Below, one piece after another: positions 42,851 through 52,051 of a DNA stretch of 64,000 bases (position 1 is its first letter; each line of letters starts with the position of its first letter). Position numbers and translations under genes: made by a program. Source of the DNA: DASWJQ01 sp036397095 (lineage in GTDB: Bacteria; Chloroflexota; Anaerolineae; Anaerolineales; E44-bin32); the NCBI GenBank assembly GCA_036397095.1, contig DASWJQ010000111.1, positions 1-64,000 on the forward strand, given 5' to 3'. The notes under the pieces are model-generated. The model was not told the origin of the DNA, made no database searches, and saw only the letters and a program-made list of their open reading frames with translations.

Positions 42851-43009
42851 CGTGTCGATCTGTCCTGGTGGGGGGGAGCGTCTTGTCCAGGCGCCGTGGT
42901 AAGCAGGTCTGCCCGGCCCTGGTTGGCCACGTTGTTGCGCCTGGCGCATTTGGCGGCCTGACAGACGCGGCAAGCCAGAAGCGGCGACGGTGACGGCGGA
43001 AACGAGACA

Positions 43010-45589
43010 ATGACGGCGGACCGACCGCAGGCGGCGCGCGCACTATCCTCGCTCGAACTCCTATACTCGATCAGCCGCGAGTTAACGGGCCAGCTCGACC
43101 TGCGCGAGCTGTTGCAGCGCGTATTGCAGCTGACTCTGGAGAACATCGGCGGCGCCAGCGGCAGCATCCTAGTGCTGGACGAAGAGGGCAGTGTGAGCGA
43201 AGGTGCCTTGGCCTATGACGGGCAAGTGCACGATCACACGGCCGAGCAGTTGACCTTCAGCTATGAGCGGGGCCTGGCCGGTTGGGTGGTGGACCACAAG
43301 CAAGGGGCATTGGTCACCAACACCCTCGAGGATGAGCGCTGGATCAACCGACCTGGGGAAAACGGCCCGGTAGCGCGTTCGGCGATTTGCGTCCCGCTGA
43401 TCGCCCGCGATCGGGTCGTCGGCGTGTTGACCACCAGCCATCCCGATCCACAGGCGCTCAACGAGGAGGACCTGGCCCTGCTAACGGCCATCGCCGACCA
43501 GGCCGGCGTGGCTGTCGAGAACGCCCGGTTGTTCAAGACCGAACAAGTGCGGCGCCAGTTGGCCTCGACGCTGCAAGAGATCACGCGCACGATCTCCTCG
43601 ACTCTCGACCCCGACCAGGTCTTCCTGCGGGTGCTGGAACAACTGAAACGTGTCATCGAGTACGACAGCGCCAGCTTCTTCCTGGTGGAGGACGACCACC
43701 TGCGGCTGGTCGCCGCCCGCGGCTTTATCGATGAAACCAGCCTGCTGGGGCTGCGGCTGCCGCTTACGGCCGATCTGATCGATTCACAGATGCTGGCGAC
43801 CAAAGTACCGATGTTTATTGATGATGTGCAGCAGCATCCCGGCTGGGTTCGGACGGATGAGCTGCCCGAATCGACCGAGATCCACGGTTGGATCGGCGCG
43901 CCGCTGTTGGTCCGCGACCGGGTGGTGGGTGTGCTTAGCGTCGATAGCCATCAAGTCGGCGCCTATGACGAGCGCCACCTGGAGGTCGTCTCCGCGTTCG
44001 CCGACCAGGCGGCTACGGCAGTACTCAATGCCCGCCTGTTTGCCGAGGCGCAGCGCCAGGTGCAGGCCACCTTGGCACTGGCCGAGACGGCGCGCGTCGT
44101 CACCGGCAGTCTGGACATGGTGGATGTACCACAGCGAATTTTGGCGCAGACGATGCGATCGCTCGAAGCGGAAGGGGCCTCGCTGGCACTGGTGAACGAA
44201 GAGAGCGGCGAACTCGAGTTCAAGGTCGCAACCGGCGTCGGCGCCAAGGACGTGACCGGCCTTCGACTGGCGCCAGGACAGGGGATCGCCGGCTGGGTGG
44301 CCGAGCATGGCGAGGCGGTTGCCGTCGAAGATGTCAGCCAGGACGACCGTTTCTTTGCTGGCGTCGATGACCAGACCGGGATGCAAACGCGTAATGTGGC
44401 TTGTGTTCCGATCTTTGTGCAGGCATCTCTCATCGGGGTGCTGGAGGCAATTAATCTGCCCGAAGGCACGATCAGCGCCGAGCAAGTTGAGCTCCTGAAA
44501 GGGATTGCCGGCCTGGCCGGCACTGCGCTGTCGCACGCCCGCCTTTTCAACGAAACGAAGCAGGCGCGCCAACGCTACGCCAGCCTGTTCAACGACAGTG
44601 TGGATCCGATTTTGATCACAGATCTCGGCGGAGTCATTGCCGAAGCCAATCACCGCGCCGAGAGCTTTCTGGGTCACTCGATCGAAGATCTACTCGGTCG
44701 CAGCATTCGTCAACTTCAACTGGTTGGGCCGGATCAGACGCATGAGGAACTGCCGCAGTTGTCATCCGGGGAGTCCATTTCCTACGACTCGGAAGCCCTG
44801 CATCGAACAGGACGTCCGCTGCCGGTCGAGGTGCATGCCAAACGCATCGATATCGACCGCCAGCCTCATCTGCAGTGGATCCTGCGCGACATCTCCGAGC
44901 GCAAGGAACTCGATGAGCTGCGAACCGACCTGACGTCGATGATTTTCCACGATTTGCGCTCGCCATTGGGCAATGTGATGTCGAGCCTGGAAATGCTGCG
45001 GTCGTCGATTCCCGAAGACGCCGAAACTCAGCAGTCGGTACTGTCGATTGCCCAGCGCTCGAGCCGGCGTCTGTCACGCCTGGTCGACTCGCTGCTGGAC
45101 CTGGGGCAGTTGGAATCGGGGCAGGCCGTGCTGCACCGCGAGCCGGCCGATATCGGCGCCATCGTGCGCGAAGCCATTGAAGAGGTCGAGCCGCTGGCCG
45201 AGGCCAAGTCTCACACGGTAGTGGTGGACATCGAAGCGAACCTGCCGTCGCTGGATGTCGATATCGACATGATTCGCCGCGTGGTCATCAATCTGCTGGA
45301 GAACGCCATCAAGTACACTCGTTCGGGAGGTGAGATCGGGGTGGAGGTCGAGCGGCAGCCCGATCGGCTGACCGTATCGGTCAACGATACCGGCCCGGGC
45401 ATCCCCGAGGCCGCCCAGTCCTTGATCTTCGAGAAATTCTCTCGCATCCACCACGAGGGCCGGCCCAAGGGCCTGGGCCTCGGATTGGCCTTTTGCCGCC
45501 TGGCGGTTGAGGCCCACGGTGGCGGCATCAGCGTCGAAAACAGAGAGAGAGTCGGCTCGACTTTCAGCTATTGGCTGCCAGTAGGCTGA
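43010..45589 (+). CDS. Soluble sensor histidine kinase with three GAF domains and a PAS domain
   Basis: 859 residues, no membrane segment. Order: GAF about 15-175, GAF about 190-345, GAF about 360-510, PAS about 520-635, HisKA with phospho-acceptor His647 in FHDLRSPLGN, then HATPase about 745-859 with the N box (INLLENAIKYT), G1 (DTGPGIPEA) and G2 (GLGLGLAFC). The three GAF domains probably sense small ligands, light or redox, but no chromophore or haem-binding residue is clear. No response regulator gene is adjacent, so it is an orphan. An extended -10 box lies 160 bases upstream. Confidence 0.93.
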   Translation: MTADRPQAARALSSLELLYSISRELTGQLDLRELLQRVLQLTLENIGGASGSILVLDEEGSVSEGALAYDGQVHDHTAEQLTFSYERGLAGWVVDHKQGALVTNTLEDERWINRPGENGPVARSAICVPLIARDRVVGVLTTSHPDPQALNEEDLALLTAIADQAGVAVENARLFKTEQVRRQLASTLQEITRTISSTLDPDQVFLRVLEQLKRVIEYDSASFFLVEDDHLRLVAARGFIDETSLLGLRLPLTADLIDSQMLATKVPMFIDDVQQHPGWVRTDELPESTEIHGWIGAPLLVRDRVVGVLSVDSHQVGAYDERHLEVVSAFADQAATAVLNARLFAEAQRQVQATLALAETARVVTGSLDMVDVPQRILAQTMRSLEAEGASLALVNEESGELEFKVATGVGAKDVTGLRLAPGQGIAGWVAEHGEAVAVEDVSQDDRFFAGVDDQTGMQTRNVACVPIFVQASLIGVLEAINLPEGTISAEQVELLKGIAGLAGTALSHARLFNETKQARQRYASLFNDSVDPILITDLGGVIAEANHRAESFLGHSIEDLLGRSIRQLQLVGPDQTHEELPQLSSGESISYDSEALHRTGRPLPVEVHAKRIDIDRQPHLQWILRDISERKELDELRTDLTSMIFHDLRSPLGNVMSSLEMLRSSIPEDAETQQSVLSIAQRSSRRLSRLVDSLLDLGQLESGQAVLHREPADIGAIVREAIEEVEPLAEAKSHTVVVDIEANLPSLDVDIDMIRRVVINLLENAIKYTRSGGEIGVEVERQPDRLTVSVNDTGPGIPEAAQSLIFEKFSRIHHEGRPKGLGLGLAFCRLAVEAHGGGISVENRERVGSTFSYWLPVG

Positions 45590-45634
45590 TCCAGGGCGCG
45601 CACTCGCCTGGCCGTTGATTACAAGGGAGTCGCG

Positions 45635-46471
45635 ATGCGCGAGTACCTAAAAGGGATCTACCAGGAAAAGGATCTGCCGGGGGTCTTTCTCGGCGTGGTG
45701 GCCGGCGATGATGCATGCCTGTTAATCGATACCCCGCTGCGTCTCGAGGAATCGCGCGATTGGCTGACCCAGGTGGAGCTCTTGGGCGCTCCTCAGTTCC
45801 TGGTCCTTCTAGACAGCCATCCGGACCGCGCCCTGGGGGCCCGCCACTTCGACTTGCCATGCATCGCCCACCTGGCGACAGCCAAAGCGATGGCTGCCTG
45901 GTCTGACACCTACAAGGGAACGAGCGACCCGATCGGCGCCGAGGCCGACAGCGTCAAACGAGTAACCGGTTTGCGGCGCGGCGTGCCAGATGTCATCTTC
46001 CACGGCGAAATGATGGTCGAGCTGACCGGCCGGCCCGTCAGATTGCTCGAACGACCCGGCCCGACCCCCGGATCCATATGGGTCGAGGTGCCGGACAAGG
46101 AAGCGGTTTATGTGGGGGACGCAGTGACGGTCAACGAGCCACCGTACCTGGGCCTGGCCGATATTGAGGCCTGGTTAACCAACCTTGATCGGTTGCGCGA
46201 GGCGCCGTTCGACGGATACAAGGTACTGTCCAGCCGCGACGGATTGGTGGACCGGGACCAAATCAACGACATGGCCCGTTTCCTGCGCAAGGTGCCGGTC
46301 CGGGTTGACCGGATGGACGAGCGGGCCGATCCGGTCGGCGCGGCCGACACCTTCGCCGCCGAGCTGATCGAAGACTTCAAGGTCACCAAAGCCCGCTACG
46401 ACGTAGCATTGCTGCGCTTGCGGGCCGGGCTGCTTCACCTGTACCGCCGCGGCCGCCCGAAAGGCGGCTAG
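45635..46471 (+). CDS. Metallo-beta-lactamase-fold protein with lost metal ligands
   Basis: 278 residues. It has the fold's landmarks (LLIDTPLR, later VYVGDAV with the bridging Asp) but the key HxHxDH site reads DSHPDRALG: Asp60 in place of the first His, His62 kept, and Arg in place of the last His. The usual His of GHTPGS is Pro (RPGPTPGS), and the last GHG is SRDG. Four of the usual histidines are therefore missing, so normal di-zinc hydrolysis is unlikely; the gene may encode a binding protein or an enzyme with another mechanism. It sits between the histidine kinase and asparaginase genes. Confidence 0.65.
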   Translation: MREYLKGIYQEKDLPGVFLGVVAGDDACLLIDTPLRLEESRDWLTQVELLGAPQFLVLLDSHPDRALGARHFDLPCIAHLATAKAMAAWSDTYKGTSDPIGAEADSVKRVTGLRRGVPDVIFHGEMMVELTGRPVRLLERPGPTPGSIWVEVPDKEAVYVGDAVTVNEPPYLGLADIEAWLTNLDRLREAPFDGYKVLSSRDGLVDRDQINDMARFLRKVPVRVDRMDERADPVGAADTFAAELIEDFKVTKARYDVALLRLRAGLLHLYRRGRPKGG

Positions 46472-46489
46472 GCCCTCCGCTCCCCGCCG

Positions 46490-47536
46490 ATGTCATCCCC
46501 CGACGGATACCTGCCCCTGGTGGTCGTAACCCGAGGCGGCCATGCCGAGTCCCTGCATCATGGCGCCGTCGCCGTGGCGCGCCCGGGCGGGCAGCTGGTT
46601 GCCTCATTCGGCGATCAGTCGCTGACGACCTTCCTGCGCTCCAGCGCCAAACCCTGGCAGGCCTTACCCTTTCTCGAGAGTGGGGGGGCCGACGCGCTCG
46701 GAGTGGACGACGAAGAACTTGCGCTCGTTTGCGCTTCCCACGGAGGGACGCCGGCCCATGTGGCCGTCGTCGAACGGCTGCAGCGCAAGGCGGGTATCGA
46801 GCCGTCCCTATTGGCTTGCGGCACCCATATGCCCTACGACCCAGCGGCGGCGACCCAACTGCGCCAGGCCGGCCAGTCCCCCCAGCCCAACCACCACAAT
46901 TGTTCTGGCAAGCACAGCGCGATGCTGGCGACGGCCGCGTACCTGCAGGAACCGCTCGAAGGCTACCTGGCACCGGAACATCCAGTGCAAGTACGTATCC
47001 TGAAGGCGGTGTCTGAGATTACCGGCCTGACGAGCGAGGCGATTGGCACCGGCACCGACGGTTGTTCGGCACCCAACTTCAGCCTGCCTTTGGTCGATGC
47101 CGCCACCGCCTATGCCCGGCTAGCCGATCCATCCGGCATGGTCGAAGGGCGTCGGCGGGCGCTCGAGCGAATCTGGGCGGCGATGACCGGTCATCCGGTG
47201 CTGGTTTCGGGTGAGGGCCGGCTCGATGCCCTGCTGATGGGCGCGCAGCCCGGCCGCGTGCTGACTAAGGCCGGCGCCGAGGGCTATCTGGGGATGGCCC
47301 TGCGCGGCGGCGCAGGCGAGCCCAGTCTGGGCGTGGCACTGAAGATCGCCGATGGCGATGGCGCTGGCCGGGCGCTGCCGGTGGCGGCGGTGGCCGTTCT
47401 GCAGGCGCTGGGTTGGTTGCGGCCGGACGATGCCAGTGCCATTCTGGACCTGGCGGTCGAGCCGATCACCAGCCATGCGGGCCGGGTGGTCGGGGCGGTC
47501 CAGCCACTGCTTGAATTGGCTTGGACCGGTGACTGA
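46490..47536 (+). CDS. Asparaginase (Rhizobium etli type II family)
   Basis: 348 residues. It hydrolyses L-asparagine to aspartate and ammonia, by family inference. Family landmarks: SSAKPWQALPF, ASHGGTPAHV, HNCSGKHSAMLA (the Ser-Lys active-site region) and the GTDGCSAPNFSLPL motif. This family is unrelated to the E. coli enzymes and has been studied from R. etli. The stop overlaps rsmG by eight bases, so the two are coupled. No signal peptide, hence cytosolic. Confidence 0.9.
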   Translation: MSSPDGYLPLVVVTRGGHAESLHHGAVAVARPGGQLVASFGDQSLTTFLRSSAKPWQALPFLESGGADALGVDDEELALVCASHGGTPAHVAVVERLQRKAGIEPSLLACGTHMPYDPAAATQLRQAGQSPQPNHHNCSGKHSAMLATAAYLQEPLEGYLAPEHPVQVRILKAVSEITGLTSEAIGTGTDGCSAPNFSLPLVDAATAYARLADPSGMVEGRRRALERIWAAMTGHPVLVSGEGRLDALLMGAQPGRVLTKAGAEGYLGMALRGGAGEPSLGVALKIADGDGAGRALPVAAVAVLQALGWLRPDDASAILDLAVEPITSHAGRVVGAVQPLLELAWTGD

Positions 47537-48275
47537 CACAGCCCGACCCGATGGCTACGCCGGCCTGGCTTCCACGCTGCGTCAACTGCTGGGCATCGAG
47601 CTGAGCAGGGCTCAGTTGGAGGCCTTCGATTATTACGGGGCCGAACTGCGCCGTTGGAACCAGCGCCATAACCTGACGGCGATCACAGTGCCCGTAGAGA
47701 TTGAGATCAAGCACTTCGTCGATAGTCTGACCTGTCTACTGGCCATCGACAAAGGTGGTCGGTTGGTGGATGTCGGCAGCGGCGCCGGCTTCCCAGGCAT
47801 TCCCCTCAAGATCGTGCGGCCCATGCTGCAGGTGGTGTTGATCGAGGCGACCGGCAAGAAGGTCGAGTTCTGCCAGCATGTGATGGAAGGCTTGGGATTA
47901 ACCGGTATCGATGTCATCCACGGTCGGGCGGAAGATGAAGCCCACAACCCGGCGCACCGGGGGACCTATCGGTGGGCGGTCGCCCGCGCGGTGGCCCCGA
48001 TGGCCGTGCTGGCCGAGTACATGCTGCCATTCCTGCAGGTCGGTGGGCAAATGATCGCCATGAAAGGGGAGACCGGCCCCGGCGAGGCGCAGCAAGCCGA
48101 GCCGGCCATTAAGCTGCTCGGCGGGCGGATGCGACGCTTGATCCCGACCGAACTGCCCCGGGTCGCCGAGACACGCCATCTGATTGTGGTCGACAAGCTG
48201 TCGGAAACGCCGCAGGCCTACCCGCGCCGGCCGGGGATCCCGGCCAAGCGCCCCCTGGCCGCTGATCGCGGCTAA
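47529..48275 (+). CDS. rsmG: 16S rRNA (guanine527-N7)-methyltransferase RsmG
   Basis: 248 residues from GTG at 47529; longer in-frame readings run inside the asparaginase gene. It makes m7G527 of 16S rRNA with SAM. Visible: YYGAELRRWNQRHNLTAIT, HFVDSLTC, the SAM motif LVDVGSGAGFPGIPLKI, and VARAVAPMAVLAEYMLPFL. The usual gidA/parA neighbourhood is not present here. It overlaps the asparaginase gene by eight bases and faces recF in a convergent arrangement. Confidence 0.93.
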   Translation: MTDTARPDGYAGLASTLRQLLGIELSRAQLEAFDYYGAELRRWNQRHNLTAITVPVEIEIKHFVDSLTCLLAIDKGGRLVDVGSGAGFPGIPLKIVRPMLQVVLIEATGKKVEFCQHVMEGLGLTGIDVIHGRAEDEAHNPAHRGTYRWAVARAVAPMAVLAEYMLPFLQVGGQMIAMKGETGPGEAQQAEPAIKLLGGRMRRLIPTELPRVAETRHLIVVDKLSETPQAYPRRPGIPAKRPLAADRG

Positions 48276-48579
48276 AGGACGACGGGCACGGACGATTGAT
48301 GCTGGGGACCTCCGATCTCCGACCGAAATGAGGGTCTCGGAGGGCCATGATGAAACGTGCCCCGGCGGGCAATCAAGATCGCGCGGCCGGTTGCGCGCCC
48401 CAGTTGGGGCGCATCGCAATGCGCCTCCACAGCGGTACGGGCCGTCCATCCGGCCGGCGGCAGAAAACCGCAGACAACCTGCGACGTGAACCGCCAACCG
48501 CCGACCCGAGTGAAAACCTCATAGGGACACGATTTGTCGTCCCCCTCCGGCGGACCAGCAGGTCACCGTTGGTTTTCGC
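48276..48579. other. Convergent intergenic stretch (304 bases) with several hairpins
   Basis: Lies between rsmG (plus) and recF (minus), both of which end here. GGGCACG at 48284-48290 pairs with CGTGCCC at 48356-48362, enclosing CCTCCGA/TCGGAGG (48309-48315 with 48337-48343). A further GC-rich pair is listed separately. No T-runs and no coding frame; it probably ends both transcripts. Confidence 0.5.
48395..48426. repeat. Overlapping GC-rich palindromes
   Basis: GCGCCCC/GGGGCGC (48395-48401 with 48406-48412) is perfect with loop AGTT. The next hairpin GGGCGCAT/ATGCGCCT (48407-48414 with 48419-48426) shares half the stem with it and is nearly identical to the palindrome at 25867-25886. The two alternative folds exclude each other. 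Confidence 0.6.
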
Positions 48580-49782
48580 TCAGTCCGATAGCAGCTCCAG
48601 GCTGCCGGCACGGACGCGCCACAGGGTGGCGCGTTGGCAGAACTCATCTGTGAACATCTCGCGGTCGGCCGCCGTCAGCACCGACTGATGCACCTGCTCG
48701 ACGCGGGCTAACAAATCGGCCCGGCGGGCGGCGTCCAACTCGGCCAGCACCTCATCCAAGAGCAGCACCGGCCACTCCCCTGTGCGCTGGCGCAGCCAAT
48801 CGACCTCGGCCAGCTTGGCCGCCAGCACGGCCGTCCGGCTTTGGCCGCGCGAGCCGTAGAGCTGCAAGTTGAGACCGTTGGCAACAAAGGCTAAGTCGTC
48901 GCGGTGGGGGCCGGTGAGCGTCGCCCCGCGCTGGATTTCGGCCGGCCGGCTGCGGCGTAGGCTGTCGGCCAAGCCGTGCCGGATTTCGTCGGCGCCAACC
49001 GTAGTGCGATCGAGCGGCGTATCCAGGTCGAACCCAAGCTGACCCTCGGGTGCCGGCAACGGGTCATACGAGGGCAGGTAGACCAGGCGCAGCGTTTCCT
49101 GCTGGCGGGTGAGCTGGCGATGAACCGGTTGGGCCAGCGTTTCAAGTTCGTGCAACGCCAGCGCCCGGCCGCGAACAATCTCGGCGCCATGCTCGGCCAA
49201 CTGGGCCTCCCAGACCTCGAGCTGTTGGCCGTCGGGCCGGGATTCCTGCAGATTCTTGAGCAGCGCATTGCGCTGCGACAATGCCTTGCCGTAGTCGGTC
49301 AACGCTTGGCCGTAGAAGGGGTCGGCCTGGCTGATGACGGCATCGAGGAAGCGGCGCCGTCCTCCGGGCGAGCCCTCAAGCACTTGCAGGTCTTGTGGCA
49401 GGAAGAGCACGGCGTTGAACACCGAGGCCAGCTCAGACACCCGTCGCTTGAGACCGTTGATCAGGATTTCCTTGCGCAACCGGCCGTCGGTCTCCGGATC
49501 GACGATCAAGCGGATTTCGACCCGCTGCAAACGGTCCGCCCGCTCGACTTCGGCCACCAGCCGGCTGACCGGCAGCGGCTCTTCGAGCGACAGGAAGTTG
49601 ATGAGCTGGCGGTCGCTGGTGGTGTGCGGCGAGGTTGCTCCTGCCAGATAGTAAATCGCCTCTAGCAAGCTGGTCTTGCCCTGGGCGTTGTCGCCAACCA
49701 GCAAGGTAGGCCCGCTCGGCAGCTGGCGCTCGAGGCGAATGAAATTGCGAAAGTTGGTCAGCGACAGGTGCGTTAGGCGCAT
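48580..49782 (-). CDS. recF: DNA replication and repair protein RecF
   Basis: 400 residues. Walker A: LVGDNAQGKTSLLEAIYYLAG; RecF-typical opening MRLTHLSLTNFRNF; VFNAVLFLPQDLQVLEGSPGGRRRFLD; and a C-terminal LLLDEVLAELDAARR (Walker B) with the signature GSRGQSRTAVLAAKLAE. RecF loads RecA with RecO and RecR at gaps. It is not next to dnaN or gyrB, its common neighbours, but follows the deformylase gene on the same strand with a 72-base gap. Confidence 0.95.
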   Translation of the reverse strand: MRLTHLSLTNFRNFIRLERQLPSGPTLLVGDNAQGKTSLLEAIYYLAGATSPHTTSDRQLINFLSLEEPLPVSRLVAEVERADRLQRVEIRLIVDPETDGRLRKEILINGLKRRVSELASVFNAVLFLPQDLQVLEGSPGGRRRFLDAVISQADPFYGQALTDYGKALSQRNALLKNLQESRPDGQQLEVWEAQLAEHGAEIVRGRALALHELETLAQPVHRQLTRQQETLRLVYLPSYDPLPAPEGQLGFDLDTPLDRTTVGADEIRHGLADSLRRSRPAEIQRGATLTGPHRDDLAFVANGLNLQLYGSRGQSRTAVLAAKLAEVDWLRQRTGEWPVLLLDEVLAELDAARRADLLARVEQVHQSVLTAADREMFTDEFCQRATLWRVRAGSLELLSD

Positions 49783-49854
49783 GCCAGCGGCGACGTAGGG
49801 CCTGGGTCAAGCACGGGGGTTGGTTCCGGGGGCACCGTCGGCCGGCGCGCGGGA

Positions 49855-50382
49855 CTACGCGCGGGCGCGAACTTCGGCCGCCTCGTCTTCCTCGAGCTTC
49901 CAGACGCGAATGGCACGGTCGGGGAACAAGATGCCGTTGGTGTGGTCGATTTCGTGCTGGAAGATGCGGGCCAGCCAACCCTCAGCCTCGATCAGCGCCG
50001 GATCGCCCTCCGGCGTGAAGCCGCGCACTGTAACCGCCTGATGGCGCTCGACCTCGCCATAGAACCCCGGGATTGACAGACAGCCTTCATTGCCCATTAC
50101 GGTTTCGGCGCTGCGTCGGGTGATCTGCGGATTGACCAGGCGGTAGAGCTTGGGCGTGGGCGGCTCGGCCTCCGGATCGTCCGGCGGTTCGGCGTATTCG
50201 ACCACGATGACCCGCTGACCCAATCCGATTTGGGGGGCCGCCAGGCCGACGCCGGGCGCGGCCCGCATGGTCTCGACCATGTCGGCGGCCAGTTGGCGCA
50301 GCTCGGAAGTGAAGGCATGGACCTTGCTGGCCTGCGTGCGCAGCACGGGGTCGGGCAGCGTGACGATTTCAAGGATAGACAT
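49855..50382 (-). CDS. def: Peptide deformylase
   Basis: 175 residues. It removes formyl groups from nascent proteins with a metal ion. All three motifs are intact: GVGLAAPQIG, EGCLSIPG (metal Cys) and QHEIDH (two metal His and the catalytic Glu). The 5' end overlaps the cyclic-nucleotide/bPH2 gene by 14 bases, so it is translationally coupled to it. It is slightly longer than many types, with an acidic C-terminal tail (KLEEDEAAEVRARA). Confidence 0.95.
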   Translation of the reverse strand: MSILEIVTLPDPVLRTQASKVHAFTSELRQLAADMVETMRAAPGVGLAAPQIGLGQRVIVVEYAEPPDDPEAEPPTPKLYRLVNPQITRRSAETVMGNEGCLSIPGFYGEVERHQAVTVRGFTPEGDPALIEAEGWLARIFQHEIDHTNGILFPDRAIRVWKLEEDEAAEVRARA

Positions 50383-52036
50383 CGAATTCCTGGTCGTCTT
50401 TGGCGGTTGGTTTGCGCGAGGCGATCTCTTCGTGGTAGGCGCCGAGCCATTCTACCATTTCGTCACGCCGCTCCCTTTCATTGGCGACCCGCTGCCCGGC
50501 AAGGAAGGCCTCCTGGGCCCGGACGATATCTTGTTGGACGGCGCCGGGGTGGAATACGCCCTCGAAGTCAAGCTGTTCGGCTCCGATATTGACACGGACG
50601 TCGCCGAAGTCCAGCAGCAGGCCAATCAGGCCTCGCCGGTCGACCTCGGTGCTCAGAATGTTCTCGAGCGGCGCCGCCCGTCGCAGCTCCCGGCCGAGCG
50701 GGCGGCGGTAGACATCAAGGATGTGAGTCGGTGAAATTTGATAGATGTCATTGGCCCAATCGGCGAACTGATATGCCCACCACGAGCCCGCCAGCAACAG
50801 GCCGAGGCTGCCAAACAACACAGTGGTAGGCAGCTCGAACCAACTGAGCAGTCCGCCAAGGTTGCCGCCAATTAGTCCAACCAGGAGCAAGAGCACGATT
50901 GACGGCAGGGCCAGGGAACCAAGCAACACGGCCCAGTGCTTGCGGTAGGTGATGACGCCGCGTTCTTCGAACCGTAGCTCGAAATTCCAGTGATTGAGTC
51001 CGACCTCCGGTTCCTGCCGCTCATCGCTCGGTTGCTCGGACAGGCTGGCCGGTATCGCTTTCTCCTCGGCTTTGACGGGACGTTCCCCGTCAAGAAGCTG
51101 GCGGACGGCGGCCATCTTGTCGGCCCGGCCCTCCTGGCGGCTGCCGAGCTGCAGGCGGCGCCAGCGCTCCTCGACGACGGCCGCCACTGCCTTGGGCTGC
51201 CCGACATGCGGCAGCCGGATCTGTCCGGTGTAGGTTTTGATGGTGACATCGCCATAGCCCAACCAGCGCCCCAGCACGTCGGTCGTGACGCTGGCCGCCA
51301 GCACCTGATGCAGCGGCGCCTCAAGCCGGCTATCGTAGATGGCGACGACCTTCTCCTGCCAGACCACCCGTTGATCGGTCACTACGTAGTAGTCGTTGCG
51401 CCAATCGACCCATTCCCACAGCCCGTAGGCCAACCCGCCGACAGCTGCCAGGGCGCCGGACCACGCGTACCAGCCACTCAAATTGCCCCACCACAACAGG
51501 CCTGCTCCAAGCAGGAAGAGCGCCAGCGGTAGGAGCAGGCGGAAAGCCAGCTGGGATGGGTGCCGCCGGCCCATGGCGAAAACCGCTTCTTCGTCGCCAA
51601 GCCACGAGAAGCGCAGCTGGCGGGTGAGCGCCTGGCTGTCGGCCGTCAGCTGCAGGCTCGCCAGCGCAGTTGGGTGCCCTTCGAGAAAGCGGAACAGGCT
51701 GCGTTTTGGCCAATACAGAACCGTGGTCTGTTCTTGCGCCCGAATTGCCGAAGCGGCGGCGGTGGACCGCAGTAGTTCCAAGGCACCGAGGGCGGCACCG
51801 GACTCTTCTTCGGCCTGCACCGCCAGCACTCCGTTGCGGCCTTCGGTCAGGACCTCAACCCGGCCGCTGAGCACCAGGCGCAGGCCGGCGACCGGCTCCC
51901 CGCGCGCCTGGACGGTCTGGCCGGGGGCAAACTGCTGCACTTCGAGTTCGTCGGCGAGTTGGCGCAAGCGGTCATCGGAAAGACCCCGTAGGAAATGGGT
52001 CAGTTGAAGGTGGCGGACGACCTCCTCGGCGGGCAT
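50369..52036 (-). CDS. Membrane protein with cyclic-nucleotide-binding domain and two bPH2 domains
   Basis: 555 residues from ATG at 52036; longer in-frame readings run through the divergent promoter. Residues about 10-125 are a cNMP-binding fold (RLVLSGRVEVL, SGAALGALELL). Then two modules, each a pair of membrane helices followed by a bacterial PH-like domain: helices about 160-200 then YYVVTDQRVVWQEKVVAIYDSRLEAPLHQVLAASVTTD, and helices near 375-430 then YQISPTHILDVYRR. bPH2 proteins gather at membranes; the N-terminal fold may sense a nucleotide or only redox or charge. The arginine of the cNMP phosphate cassette is not evident. A -10 box 7 bases ahead of the ATG suggests a leaderless transcript. 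Confidence 0.8.
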   Translation of the reverse strand: MPAEEVVRHLQLTHFLRGLSDDRLRQLADELEVQQFAPGQTVQARGEPVAGLRLVLSGRVEVLTEGRNGVLAVQAEEESGAALGALELLRSTAAASAIRAQEQTTVLYWPKRSLFRFLEGHPTALASLQLTADSQALTRQLRFSWLGDEEAVFAMGRRHPSQLAFRLLLPLALFLLGAGLLWWGNLSGWYAWSGALAAVGGLAYGLWEWVDWRNDYYVVTDQRVVWQEKVVAIYDSRLEAPLHQVLAASVTTDVLGRWLGYGDVTIKTYTGQIRLPHVGQPKAVAAVVEERWRRLQLGSRQEGRADKMAAVRQLLDGERPVKAEEKAIPASLSEQPSDERQEPEVGLNHWNFELRFEERGVITYRKHWAVLLGSLALPSIVLLLLVGLIGGNLGGLLSWFELPTTVLFGSLGLLLAGSWWAYQFADWANDIYQISPTHILDVYRRPLGRELRRAAPLENILSTEVDRRGLIGLLLDFGDVRVNIGAEQLDFEGVFHPGAVQQDIVRAQEAFLAGQRVANERERRDEMVEWLGAYHEEIASRKPTAKDDQEFDVYP

Positions 52037-52042
52037 GGCCGG

Positions 52043-52051
52043 ATTGTAGCA
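52043..52051 (-). promoter_or_regulatory. Extended -10 promoter (TGC-TACAAT), minus arm of a two-way promoter
   Basis: On the minus strand TGC is followed by TACAAT, with the ATG of the cNMP/bPH2 gene starting only seven bases later (52036). The site overlaps the left arm of the palindrome at 52049-52077. Confidence 0.55.

Noticed and set aside
42851..43009. A coding frame or riboswitch in the leader of the histidine kinase
   Set aside because: No frame with a ribosome site and no recognisable aptamer pattern; only GC-rich sequence with weak local pairing.
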